Assembly (NCBI GenBank): GCA_026874595.1
Contig: CM049320.1
Span: 26,327,214 to 26,391,213 of the forward strand
Direction: 5' to 3'
Length of the DNA stretch: 64,000 bases
DNA from: Sipunculus nudus
Lineage: Eukaryota; Annelida; Sipuncula; Golfingiida; Sipunculidae
A program made the translations under genes and the position numbers. Shown here one piece after another: positions 1 to 13,600 of this stretch. Below the pieces are notes generated by a model. The model saw only the letters and a list, made by a program, of their open reading frames with translations. It did not search any database and had not been told where the DNA came from. Each line of letters opens with the position of its first letter. Positions within the stretch are counted from its first letter, which is position 1.

Positions 1-1150
1 AGCAATCCAAGATGTATAAACATGCAAAATCTTTAGGCAGATAAGTCAAACCACTACACAGATATGAGTGATTTTAGCCCATGGCAGACAAACAGACAGA
101 CGCTGTGCAAAAATGGTTGCAGGTGGCCCCTCCAGTTTTGTGTATGATAAACAGCTATGTGATATCTATACACATGCAAAATTTTGGCCCAATCGGTCAA
201 ACGGTTCCCGAGATATGAGCTTGGATGTCTGCAGCATAAACTAGAATGTAGGTGGCGCCACCTGTCATAAAATCCAGAAAGCTGCCCAGGATGTATAAAC
301 CTGCAAGATTTTAGGTAGTTATGTCAAACCACTACAGACATATGAGTAATTTTATCCAACGGCAGACAAACAGACGGACGCTGTGCAAAAATTGTTGCAG
401 GAGGCGCCACCAGTTTTGCATATGATAAAGAGCTATGTGAGATCTATAAATATGCAAAATTTTGGCCTAATCGGTCAAATTGTTCCCGAGATATGAGCTT
501 GGATGTCTGCAGCGTAAACGTGAATGTAGGTGCCGCCACCTGTCACAAAATCGAGAAAACTATCCAGAATATATAAACCTGCAAAATTTTAGGTGGATGT
601 GTCAACCCACCGCCAAGATATGAGTGATTTTATCCCACGGCAGACAAACAGACGAACGCTGTGCAAAAATAGTTGCAGGTGGCACCATCATTTTTAGTGT
701 ATGTTATAAAGCTACCCAAGGGCTACATTTGTGTAAAATTTTTAGCCTGATTGGTCAAACGGTTCTCGAGATATTAGCTTTGATGTCTGCAGCGTAAACG
801 TGAATGTAGGTGGTGCCACCTGTAACAAAATTGAGAAAGCTATCCAGGATGTATACACAGGCCGAATTTCAGGTGGATAAGTCCAACCAATGCAGAGTTA
901 TGAGTAATTTTATCCCCAGACAGATGAACAGATGGACGCAGTTCAAAATTGGTTGCAGGTGGCGCCACCATTTTAAGTGTATGTTATAAAGCTATCAAAG
1001 GGCTACATATGTGTAATTTTTTTAGCCTGATCGGTCAAATGGTTCCCGAGATATGTGGGTTTATGTGTGGAAACAGACGCACAAATGGACGCAGAGCGCA
1101 GAGGAAAGGTCACAGGTCAAAACAAAATCGGGGCGCAGCAGTTCACATGT
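1..1150. repeat. ~280-bp tandem repeat, about four copies
   Basis: A unit with the phrase cagacaaacagacggacgct followed by gtgcaaaaattgttgcagg recurs near 84, 366, 640 and 920, a spacing of roughly 280 bases. Each unit alternates with a second landmark, ggatgtctgcagcgtaaacg, and with the palindrome ggtggcgccacc. Copies have diverged by point changes and small indels. No coding sequence is seen. The same GGCGCC-centred phrase recurs in the 17-18 kb repeat, so the two may be related. Confidence 0.8.
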
Positions 1151-1218
1151 GACCCGAACATAATCCCGGGTTTCGTAAAATTCCGCCCAGTGGTTACGTA
1201 GGAGTTCTCCGGACACCT

Positions 1219-1358
1219 ACGCGGCGGCGGCGGCGGCGTCCGGCTGAAAACATAGTATCCGCAAAACTCTGTTTTGGTAGATATACAATAAGCAAGTCTC
1301 TCTCTCTCTCTCTCGAGATCTCTCTCTCGATCTTTCTCTCTCTCTCTCTCTCTGTCTG

Positions 1359-1436
<78 letters not shown>
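1219..1436. repeat. GGC, TC and TA simple repeats
   Basis: A short GGC run (about 1220-1240) is followed by an impure (TC)n tract of roughly 115 bases and then a (TA)n tract ending near 1436. Arg/Glu-rich or Ile/Tyr-rich open frames across it are products of the repeat, not genes. Confidence 0.95.
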
Positions 1437-1762
1437 GGTTTACAAGTATGCACTTAAAAAGGTTGAAGTTTTTACATTGGTTGGATTTCAAAGTGAAATT
1501 GTTACTGTATTAAACATAATTTTAAACATATATGATTCACTTGAGTAAAACTTGCAGTTTACGTACATTCAAATTTCTGGCCAGATTTTTAGAGACATAT
1601 AAAATGTATTTTTTTTTCTGAAAATAGTTACATTTTGTCAATTAGTTTAATTTGTTTCATAATTGTATAGGTTTATATATTAGGCATGGGTACACGCTTT
1701 CAGTAGCTCAAATAGGGCGGGAATGCTTTGACAACACTAATTGTTTCCTGGCTCAATCCTTA

Positions 1763-4685
1763 TCAGTTGATGGTTAGCACCTCATTAGAAGGGTCAGTCA
1801 CAGTAGACTCGAGAGTAGAGCCTGTGTCTCCATTTGCCAAAACTGGTGGTGTCAGGTCTTGGCTAAGCATACAGGTAAAGTCTAGACAGTTGCACAGGAC
1901 GATACACTCTGGTTCGATCACAACTGGTATCCCACCACTAGCTGATTTTTCCAAAACAATTTCAATGCATGGCGTGACTGTGGTGTCAAAATAAGTGAAC
2001 CGTGTCTGAAAGAAAAACTAGAACTACAAGGAAACATAGGATGCATATATGTAAGAGTAACATTAAGACTGTTGTCACCAGTGTTGGACATGAAAGGTTG
2101 AAGACAAATAACCAACTTTTATTATATTCTTTACGGCCTACATGGCTGATTAAAGTGAATTTCTTAACTTACAAACATTAAAGTTTCTATTTTATATATA
2201 GGGTGTGGAAATAAGTATTCTTTATTTAAACTTCCAGGAGGAGTGGAAATAAGGGATGCTTATTTCCACTCCCTTGGGGAGTGGAAATAAGCACTTCTGA
2301 ATTATAATGGTATCGGCTGAATATGCAAGCGGCCGACGTACATACTTTTTGCCGATATTTACCGCGGCCGATATAGTAACATTACATGTTGAACTGCACT
2401 GTGGAAAGCGGGTCCATGACCGTCTGATCAAGGGATTTTTTAAGATGATGCGACGTACGTGCAGTATTCAAGTGAATTTCATTATAAGTCATCAATATAT
2501 TTTACACTCCTCTATATGCTAATTTTGATATTTAAAAGCTTAGATTATGCACTGCACTGTACATATGTGGGCTAAGCCTGGTGAGCAAAGAACATGAGAT
2601 TCATTAAATTCGGGCCGTTTCATGTGGTAAGGTATACAAATGTACCTGCACGTCAAAATGATTGTGACCGTGACTGATATAGTGTTGTCTATTCTGGCAA
2701 TATTCATACAAGTTCAGTAATATGACCGCTATTTTGCTCATCTGAGGTTAGGTTAAAAGATATATAAACTATAGCTTTAAAAATATTTATCTTGAAATCG
2801 GGAATATTTAATTTATTATATTAATTTATAAAACTTGCCAATTTAAAATAAATTATGCGAAGTATGTATCCATTTCCATCTAGGAAAAGAGGGAGAGCAT
2901 GAGAGCTAGGGCCAGCAAATTTACTGATGAAACAAAAATGAACTGTTTAAATATAGGAAAGCATATATATTTAATTTCATGTTTGTGGTTCAAAGAGTAC
3001 TTTATATTATTTTTTAGAAAATGTATATTAAGGCTATTGACCAAAGCATACCATCAACTAAAATCTGTTCCATTACCCTTTACACCAGTTTTTTACTCCA
3101 TTATTTTTCACAATTTTTTTTTTGCAAGTCAAAGAACACCAAAACTAACTTTTTGCCCTTTGGACAGAAAGAGGAAAATCCCTAACTATGATAAGTGATT
3201 TTGGAAATAATAACCTTATACTCAGCTTATGACATTTTCATGTAAACAATTTAAAACTATTTTATGATTTACTGGTCTATTCTGTTGCGACATCTTGCCA
3301 CCAGTCTGTGAAATCGGCATGACAGGGAACAGTGATGATGTCATAATAGACATGATGCACAAAAGAGGCGTCCATATTCACAGGACCATTGTAATCAAGA
3401 GCTGCCAACCCCTGTTAACAGTGAGACTTGTATTCTCCTCTGGCACGTGCTTCACTGTTAAGTCACATTACTTCTAATCCATAACCAAGGAAGATAAACT
3501 ATGGTCACTTGTTGGGGACCCCATGTACCACGGATCTGTATATGACCATATATATATATATATATATTTATGAGACATGTCAACCAAGCTTTAAAGTAAA
3601 TAATATAAATATAGTAAGCAGGTAGGTTACTGAAAATTACACGTTTTCCTCTTTCTGCGATAGGTGCAAATTTTGTTTGACAAATTTGTCTTATGCCAAG
3701 TTCTTCACAAAAAATCATGTGGGCAGGGGTAGTGAACAAACTTTACTGTTTGATTGATGATAGCTTATAATTGATGATCAGCTGGCTGAAGCAGATGATC
3801 CAATGATTGATCATACAATAATATTGCCATAATTGATTACAGATTTGTTCCCTAAGGTTAGGCTTTATTTTTAAATAATTGAAGGTACACTTTCATCATA
3901 TTTATGCAAACAAATTTTGGAACAACCTGGGCACCTAAATTTACTAAAAACAATAATACATGACATGTGTTGGATGTACAGTCATTACATATAGGCCAGG
4001 TTATAATATCAGTTGTGAGGATTTACCAGTCTTTATCTGATCCTAAATCTCATAGGCCAAAAAAAAGTTTATCAGGTAGTTTTTTCTGTAATTGGTGAGG
4101 AGGGTGATTTTTTTAACCATTATTGTTTGTTTTGATAAAAATGACATATGATCAGGAAAAGCATGATATTATAAGAATTGTTTTGCTAAACAGGTAAAAG
4201 CTCTACATTACAAAGGAAATATTATCAAAATGATATTTTATTTTATTTTCTCAAAGAAATGTCTGAGTGGCTGGAGCTCAAAATTTTTAAGTTTCTGTTC
4301 AAAATCAAAATTTTGATGCTGGGGGATATAATTGACACATGGATGCCTTAGAACCATACCTTTTTTTTTGGCCTCAGAGGTCAACCACTTTTATATATGA
4401 TTGATCATGAAATGACAACTGATTCTCAACACTTCTCAATCCCAAAAGCAATTAATAATTGATCATCATTAGTTGATATGCTGTCAAAAATATAAATAAC
4501 TGAGCAAATATAAATACTAGATGTATATTGTAAGATATATCCCCCCCATGATCCTGACCAGATTCCCATTTTCTTAATCAGAGTGTCATGGTTGACTAGC
4601 ACAGGTCGCAGGTGCACTGGAACAAAGTGGCCTATGAACATCTCCAAATTATAAGGAATAGCTATGTCGTGACAGGATAGAATTC
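1763..4685 (-). CDS. 3' part of an unrecognised minus-strand gene (putative exons)
   Basis: Three minus-strand blocks look like exons. The terminal exon 2005 to 1763 (81 codons with stop TGA) follows a good acceptor (tttctttcag). Its product has a Cys-rich stretch, IEPECIVLCNCLDFTC, and an acidic Ser/Thr-rich tail. The preceding exon 3411 to 3292 (acceptor ttaacag, 40 codons, phase 0, donor gtcgca weak) contains ALDYNGPVNMDASFVHHVYY and HADFTDWWQD. A third block, 4685 to 4559, contains DIAIPYNLEMFIGHFVPVHL and ends at a possible donor gtcagg; its phase does not join directly to the next block, so an exon is missing or a boundary is wrong. The first two join cleanly (phase 0 to phase 0). I do not recognise the family. 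If the second exon runs on it meets a TAG at 3279-3277. The gene lies antisense to the 5' end of ECI1. It could also be a pseudogene fragment. Confidence 0.4.
2241..2273. repeat. perfect short hairpin
   Basis: gagtggaaataag, a five-base loop, then cttatttccactc: a perfect 13-bp stem. A third copy of the same word follows at about 2278-2291, so this may be the end of a small repeat. Confidence 0.75.
2290..2460 (+). promoter_or_regulatory. CpG-containing patch, possible ECI1 promoter/5' UTR
   Basis: This patch has CpG-rich words (ggccgacgtac, accgcggccgata, gcgacgtacgtgc) in an otherwise AT-rich, CpG-poor surrounding. It lies upstream of and includes the proposed first ECI1 coding exon. There is no obvious TATA box. 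The assignment as a promoter is inference from base composition and position. Confidence 0.35.
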
Positions 4686-7600
4686 CTTGAATCAAAATTT
4701 TTTATTGTGTTTCATATAACCTCCAAAATTGTGTGTATCATTCCTTGGATATTACCCTTATCCTGCAAGAAAGGTATTCTTAATCTTTTCCAAACTCTTT
4801 TGCATAGAATTGCATACAGAAAAACCAAGGGTTGAACATACCTCTCACCTCATTGCAGAGCATTTATAAGAAAGTGGGAGAAACCATATATATATATGTT
4901 TCATTTTTTTTTTATAGACATACTGAGCCGGACAGCCAAAGGCTTGCAGCAATGTCAACAACTAATTCGTGGAATGAGCTCTGCACAAAATTATGTACAG
5001 GTCACCACAGATGACAAAACAGGTAACTTAACATTAAGATGCAGAAAAACTTTAAGAAAGGTCTAGTAAATAAACCTTGAAAACCAATGTGTTCATATAT
5101 ATGTGACAAAATACTCATATCATTTAGTAATTGTGTAAACCTGCTAGCAGCTGATATGCCAGCCAATTTTAGTTCAGTTCCTTAAAATCTATATAAAACT
5201 TTACTGTAAATATCACAGATGTGCATTTTTAATATCTACTCAACATATATATTACACACAGACCAGCGAAATATCTTATTAGGTAAGTGGGCATTATATT
5301 GTCAGCTCATTGTCAAAATGATAATGGAAAGTATGGAGTATAACCCTATAACTCTGAAATAGAGCATGCATTCATTTGCTGACAGTTAAGCCACTTCCTT
5401 TTTAATTACAAAGATACCAACATGAAGTAGGCCTATAGACTTATGCAGTGAACTGAGCAGCTAATGGTTGGAGGGATGAAGATTAACAGTGATTAAACTT
5501 AATTATTCTTGTTTTAATTTTTGAGCACCAAACTGGATCCACTTATTGGTTTTGTTCAAAAGTGCTTGCCCAGAGGCCATGGTAGTGGGGATTAATTAAA
5601 TGGCCCCGCTCAGAGTAAATCTTGAGTTGAATTAAGTTTTACCTGGCTTATACTTCATGCTCATAAATGTATCCCAAGACAAAGTCAGGGATACTATGTT
5701 TTAAGCACAGTTACTCCTCTGCTGCAGATAAATTTTGTCTTCATGGTAACTAAAAAAAATCTGTTTTTTTTTATGGTTTATAATTTATTTTACTAATTGT
5801 CCTGTGTCCTATAGGTTTACATTCCAAATTTAGGAATAAATTTTTGTCTTTTCAGTTTCATGCAGGGTGGTGTTGGATAAATATATAGGCCAGCGATTTA
5901 AAATTCATTGTATGTTATATTCTGTAGATCCCCTTTTTATGGACATTAGTCTATTTATAGCCACACTCTGAGATTGCAAGGTCCCTTTAAGGAGTTCCCA
6001 CTTTTGTCCAAATGCTCAAAAACTCCCTTACAGTCAGTACTCAGTAAATAATTCATGGCACAGGTATTTATGTGTATTTGTGTATTTATAAATGCTCATT
6101 AACCCATCTTTATTTCAGGTGTAGCAACAGTTAGTATGAACAGGAAACCAGTCAACAGTTTAAGTTATGAAATGCTGACAGAATTGACCTTGGCCTTTGA
6201 GAAACTTGACACAACTTCCAGTGGCATCATCTTGACATCAGTAAGGCAATATAATATTTTTTGGGGGAATATAAGATGTGTCAGTATCAAACAAAAATTA
6301 CACTAACTACAGCTGTGAAGGGAATTCTCATGTATTCATGACTTAACTTGTTATACTGAAGCATAAATTACTTTTATATAAAACTATTGTGTTTAATTTG
6401 TGTTTTATTGTTATTTCTTTTTTTTGTATCACTCAATTTCAGAACATGTGTTCTGATCGATTGTCTTGCCCTTTTATTTGATATCACATGATTTGTGAAC
6501 ATGAATTAAGTTTAACTGTTATTATTATATTTTTTACTGATTTTTTTCCTTTTATTTAATATCACTTGATTTCAGAATATGGATTATGTTTTACTGTTTT
6601 ATCTTTTTATTTAATATCACATGTTTTCAGAATATGGAATATGTTTTACTGTTTTAGCCTTTTATTTGATATCACATGACTTCAGCACATGAATTATATT
6701 TACTCTTTTATCCTTTCATTTAATATCACATGACTTCAGAATATGAATTAAGTTTTACTGTTATAATTATATTTTACTTACTGTTTTTTTTTATTTTATA
6801 ATACTTGATTTCAGAACATGAATTATATTTTACTTTTTTAGCTCAGCTGACTTTCAGTCATGCTGGGCTATAGCGATGGGTCTTTGTCTGTCATCCTTCT
6901 GTCTGTCCGTCGGTCCGGCCGTTAGGGCCATGAACCCTATGCAGTCTTAGAGGTTATAAATAGATCTCCTTGCAAACCTGAAATTAGGTCACTGCGACCT
7001 GTATTCTCGAAGTTATGGGGTGTGTTTGCACCCCCCAGAAATAACTCTTTGAGACTAAATTTTCATCCCAAACCTTCCATCTTTCACATACAGCTCACCT
7101 ACCAACAGGGGAAGAACCATAATTTTTTGAGGTCAAAAGGTCAAAGGTCAAGGTCACAGGAGCCTCTTCTTTGATAAGCCTGTGGATGCATTTTAAGCCA
7201 ACCCTTTCATCCCAATTCTTTGATCTTTCACATATAGCTCACCTACTAAGTTGGAGAAGAATCCTATAGATTTTGAGGTCACAAGGTCAAAGGTCAGGGT
7301 CACAGGATCCACTTCTTTGAAAAGGTTGTGGACACATTTCAAGCTAGACTTTTCATTCCAAACCTTCCAGCACTGATACCGCTTCTCTGCCAACAGGGGA
7401 AAAGACCTGTTGATTTTGAGGTCAAAGGTCAAGTTCACAGCACCCACTTCTTGCGTGGAGTCATTTTCAGGCAAACTTTTCAATCTGTACCTTCCATCTG
7501 TCATATATGGCTTACCTACCAATAAGGGAAGAAGCCTATTGATGTTGAGGTCAAAAAGTCAAAGGTCAAGGTCACAATATTTAATTGTTCTAAATGCTTG

Positions 7601-10600
7601 TGAGCATATTTCAAGTGTAACTGTTCAACCCAAACCTTCAGTCTTTCACATATGCCACATCTATGCATCACTCAGTTTAACTCAAACTTCATATTTATGG
7701 GTCTTTTTGCTTGAATAAATAACTTATTGATTTTGGGGTCAGCTGGTCAGCAGGTTAAAAGTTGCAGGTCAAAGTTATTCACCCATTGGTTGCCAAGTAA
7801 TTACACCAGGTTTAAGGGGTTAGTAGTTACCCATCATTTAGAAAGAATCCAGTTGATATGTGGGCAAAAGGCCAAGGTCATAGGTCAGGGATGTTCACAA
7901 ATACTTATTTTATAGACCATCTCTATTTTTCTTGTATATATAACCATCCCACTCCAGCTGGTACATCTCCCTGTGTGGCTGTAATTGTGAGTGACACTGG
8001 TGACATATGACTCCCTTTTGTATCAGCCTATTAAGTGATAAGGCTGAGTGATAAGTACCTCGTTACTTCATAACAAAAACACTGTTGTCGGAATGCTTCA
8101 GCCAGGCATTAAGACTATGAGAGTATAGTATTAAGGTTTAGCTACTGATTTATAAGATGATGGGAACATTTTGCAGTTTATTTTATGGAATCCTAGCAAT
8201 AAACTTAGTTTCCTAGATATCTGAATATTTTAATATATATCACCACATATAAAAGCAAGTGTTTGTTCTCATAATATGTGGATGTGTACCTTGATTTAGG
8301 ATCGCTTTTTGTTTCATTTCAAGACTCTTAGTCATGCTTTCTGCATTTCTTTTCTTTCAGGTTTGGCAGTTTACCTACCCTGCTGACCCCATTGAAAAGC
8401 AGAGTGATAATAAAAAAATATTGGATTTACACTTTTTACAATTGCATATCTATAAATCTGATATGAGGGCCTGGACATGCCTTTTGAATTATTTTGGGCA
8501 TTCATTACTGGATAATTTGCCACAAGTTTGGTCTCTTATTGGAGAATGTGGGATATCTGTGTCATAAATGTCAGAAATCCATTATGTCTGCCAGTTAGCC
8601 ACCTTAGAAATTCTTTCTTCAGTGCAGTTTCAGTAATTTTTCTTTAATGTTTGGTCCAATTTAGAGAATGTTTGTTGTCTGATTTCAGACTTGTCAGAAG
8701 TCCAGTATGGCCACCAGGCAACCATCTTTTAATTCCTTTTGATCATATTATCCCAAGAACAGTTAAAGTGAATGCAGTTGGATGTATATTTATGTAATCT
8801 TGTAAAGGATTGGGTCAAATATTTCTGAATAAATATTACCATCATTTATAAAAGTGCAGTACAGTTGGCTTGTATTGAAAAAAAAATTCATACAGAAGCA
8901 CCTGTGTCTCAATAATGTATTTCCTTGATTTTTGCTATATATTTTGATCTTATATTTGCCCTTTATGGTGTTCCTTTTGAGACTGACAGGTTTCAAGCAA
9001 GCTGTTGGTATAGTTCCTGATAGCTTAACAATCATGCATTTTCCTCAGACTATCAATTCACTGTGTTTTAACCAGACATAGGTGATATATATTTCTGTTG
9101 TCTTAGAAAATTTTCAACAAATTGGCAAATTGGTTCTTCAAAATTTGGCTGGAAGTTGTGAATCTCAGTCCATGATGTCACAGGTCATGCTTGGCAGCTG
9201 AGCGTCATGACCCATGGGTCACTTGTTATCTTTTCATTTGATACCGCTTGACTTCAGAATATGAACTCTTGAATTTGATACATACGTTGTGTATGGTATG
9301 ATTCATGAATGTTAATGAATTCTCATTTATCTACATAGCAGAACATTAAATAATTTCAGAGCATGAGTTCGGTTTTCTCTGCTGGTTTGGACATTCAAGA
9401 GATGTACCAGCCAACCAAAGAGAAACTGTCAGCATTCTGGCGCAGTCTACAGGACATGTACGTCAAAGTGTATGGTACTTCAAGACCAGTTATCGCTGCT
9501 ATTAATGTGAGTGTCATGATGAGGATGGTGACGATAATATTGTTTTACTGCAGATTCAGGGTCCATATACATGCATTGAAAATGAAAAACGTACATATGT
9601 ATACTGAAAGTGAAAAATATACCTATGCCATTCATGCCCATACATATGGACACACATACATTATACATATAAATCATGAAAAACATAGATAAAAGTAATA
9701 TTAATTGTGGTTTTTAATATATTATACACAGTATTTACTTTAGATCCCACTAGATCAACTATGTTAAACAAAAAATTTCTTACAAAGGCAAAAACAAAAC
9801 TTGTCAACCACAAATGGTATTTTCTTTGTTTTTTCACTTTTGCAAGATCCCCAATACATTCACTGTCAAAATATCAACTATTTTTGTTAAGATGATTTTT
9901 ATGTAAAAAAGTGAGAAAAAGTAACATTGTGTGACATACAAGTGAGTGGAATAGACTGAATGACTTTTTAATTTTCATTATACGCACAGAACAGTAATTA
10001 TTATAATAATATATTTGATAAAGAATATTAAAGAATAACTTAGTTGGTAATTATTTCTTATGTAAAATGGTACATGCAAATATATGGTATGCAATTAACT
10101 GTGATTTACTGTAAATATTTACATAATTTCTGATACAGGGCCATGCTCCGGCTGGGGGGTGTCTTTTGTCTCTACTGTGTGACTACAGGATTATGGCAGA
10201 AGGCAAGTTCAGCATAGGATTAAATGAAACTCAGCTGGTAAGGGCCTTATTTTTGCTTAAAGGCGCACATTCACCTACCTTTTGAATAAGTATTCATGTG
10301 ATTTCTGGCTTCCTCCTTGTATGTATTAATAATCTAAGGATAATCTGGTTACGAAAAGTACTTATAAGGCCTCTATGAAGGATATATGAACTTGTTTATC
10401 AACAGCAAGTAACATAAGGTGGTAGGTTCCATATATGCAGGGATAGTAAGGTCACCATTTGCAAAGCTCTAGCTTTTATGACTTGCTGCCAGATGTCCTT
10501 GTTGGGTTTGTTTTATTTTGTCAGGCCCCCACATATTATAAACACATTGATATAAACCCAACAAGCAGCCTGTGTGCAGTGATATCCATATTTTCTGGCC

Positions 10601-13600
10601 TGTTTTTATAAAAAGCTCCGGAGGGATAACCTTTGGTTTATATAGGTCAGATAGAATGGGCCCCTTTAATAATCCCATATGTGCCTGTTTAAACATGTAT
10701 ACTATCATTTCTATCATAATAATTTAAAGGATACTGCATCCTCAAGGTTGCCAGGTCACAGAACATTCAGATAATTAGTATGTCCTCAGTTGGCTGAAAT
10801 ATTCACTCATTAAACAGAGAATGGATTAATTTATAATATTAACACCAGATGGAGCTGCTTATGAAGCTGTGTCTGTTGATTACAGCTTCACTTCAGCAGA
10901 CACTTGAATTAATCAATAATTTCTGCACTCACCCTTATATATAATATGTGTCTCATTGGGGCGTATTTATATATGAGGAGAATTTATGTATGGTGTGCTA
11001 TACTAGTACATTATGAATACAGGTATGAGAAAAAATGCATGTATGTTTAGACACTAGAAAGGATGCAAAATTCTGTTGTTATCTATATTTATATGCCAGT
11101 TATGAAAGGGCATATTACGGTATACCCATGGTCCATCTGTCTGTCCGTTAACATTTAGTGTCGCTGCAGCTTTAATGGATTTTTTCACGAAACTCACCAT
11201 AACTCCATACCCATAGATTATCATGCCGGAGTGTGATTATGGGCAAAATCCACACACATTTAATAAGTCAGAGGTCACTGGGCTACTACATGGTGTTCTC
11301 ATGATAACTTACGAGGAATATGATGGATTTTTGATTGAACTCAAAGAAATATTAATCAATATAATATCTTGCGTAAGATCAATTTCCAGCAAAATCCATG
11401 CATATTAATGAGGTCAGAGATCACCAGACTTTGCTGGTGCTATGAAGGCTTACCAAAAAACTGATGTTTTTCATTAAACTCACTATTGATATTGATCAAT
11501 ACAATTTCTCATCTGATTTACATAATCAGCAAAATATGCACATAATTGAATGAGATCATAGATTACAAAATGTTATTTTTGACGGGTGTATTATGCACCA
11601 TATGCAGTGCTCTTGTTCTTTGCATTGATTCAGTTAGGTAATTTATGATTACATATGATTCAATTACAATATAAGCTTATCCTCTGCTTCAACTGAAAAT
11701 AGAACCAGTATGGTATATAATATAAATAATATTGATATCTGAGTACAAAAAATCTCTCTGCCTGTGGAGAATATATAGTACATTGATGTACTGTCAGTTT
11801 CTTTTTAAGTATGTAATTATGAATACAGAATGAGAATATACATAAAATTCTGTATATTATATGAGAGATTAAGCAATGTTTACAAATATGTTTATATTCA
11901 TTTGCAGGGAATAGTAGCACCATTTTGGTGAGTATTACTTCATTTTCATATATGTTAGCTATGTAGAATGACCAAGATGTTACCACAGTTCACAACACAC
12001 AAGATGCCCACTGAAATTTTTTATTTTAATACAGCAGTGTTGGGGATTCACTAAACCATGAACTTTATGTGACCTTAATCTTAATTTGTGGAGTGTGGTT
12101 GCATAATGGTTGAGGGTGCTGGACTTGTGACCGCAAAGTTGTAGGTTCTCGTCACGATCTGACCACTGTCTGTGCTAAGACTCCTAGGCAAAGTCTTTAT
12201 AACAAGGGATGCGCTCTCTTGACCCAGTAGTGAATGGGTCCTGGTCATGGGAGGAAGGCTATTGTAGAACAAATAACCTTCTACCACCTGACATTGCTGC
12301 TCAGGTTGTATGCTCTCCTGGATGCTGAGAAATCTACAACAATGAACAGGCCCGAAAGACCAGTGGGGCAAAGTGTATTGTCGGATGAGACTGACCTCGT
12401 CGGTGATATCAGACTATAAACCCCCACCTTTTTTTTACCTTTTTTACCTTCATATTCATTCAATAAATAATCATGAGCAGAGCAGTTGTGAGAAACCAAT
12501 AAATTTGCTGTTGGCAATGTAAACAGTCACCTGACAAGCATAGAATTTGCATAACTTGGGCGACTATTCCAGTACCAGTGTTGGCATTTTTATCAGGGAT
12601 ATTTTTTGTACAAAGGAAAGACTGTATAAAGTTCCAGGCTTAAGGTTGCAGGAGCTGTTTAGCTGACTGCCAAGTGAATAATAATGTCTTCCTAGCACTC
12701 TATTCGTATGAGACAAATAATCCAAAATATGGCAAAGCACTTCCCAATGATTGCAATATATTCATCACTTGAGAACAGAGATACAGTACATGTAATTCAA
12801 ACTGATGACTCAGTCAATGTGATGTAATATGCGACCGACCTTTCTGACATCTTTGTGACACCACTATTGTCTTATGAAGAGCTGTCACTACCATAGGCAT
12901 GGAAAGCCTTCTGTAAAGAATGTGTTTTAGGGCCCATTAGCATAATTAAGTAAAAGCGGTGGAGCATAAGGCCGGTGGTGGGCAGGTCAATTGGCAGTAA
13001 TTTCATGATCTATCATCAGGAAAAGTTGGTTGACCTCCTACTGACAGATAATTGGAATAAATCTTTTATTTTGGAGGAAGAAATATCCTGCTCAGTAAAG
13101 ACCTGCATATCATTTCAGCTGATGTATGTTCCTTAATTTTGTCTAAGTGTTAAAATAATTTTATAGCTGTAATGTTTATATAGTGAACCTAGGTCTGGAG
13201 TTACTAGTAAATGGTCTTTCTGGAGTTAATTTGCATAAATTATATGAAAGCACACATTTCCTCCTAATAAAAACCTGAGTTTTTTTTTCAATTTTGTTTT
13301 AACAATTACGACACTACAAGAACTCTTGAGTTTGATTATTGGCATCAACCAACTGATCATCTAATGTAAACGTTCATCATTCTATAACTATAACACAGTC
13401 AGACAGTACAAAAAATGATGATGATAGGATTGGAAATTATTTTTGTTTACATGGTTACACCCTTGATATTATACATTGTAAATGATTATTGGAATTGCTT
13501 TTAAAATTATTAAAATCATCACTCAAAAGATTTAGAACACAAGGATTTATTACACAAGACTTTTGGTGTGTGTTGGCATAATGGTTAGGGGGCCAGACTT

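Noticed and set aside
1117-1491. Arg/Glu-rich minus-strand open frames
   Set aside because: They are translations of the (TC)n and (TA)n microsatellite.
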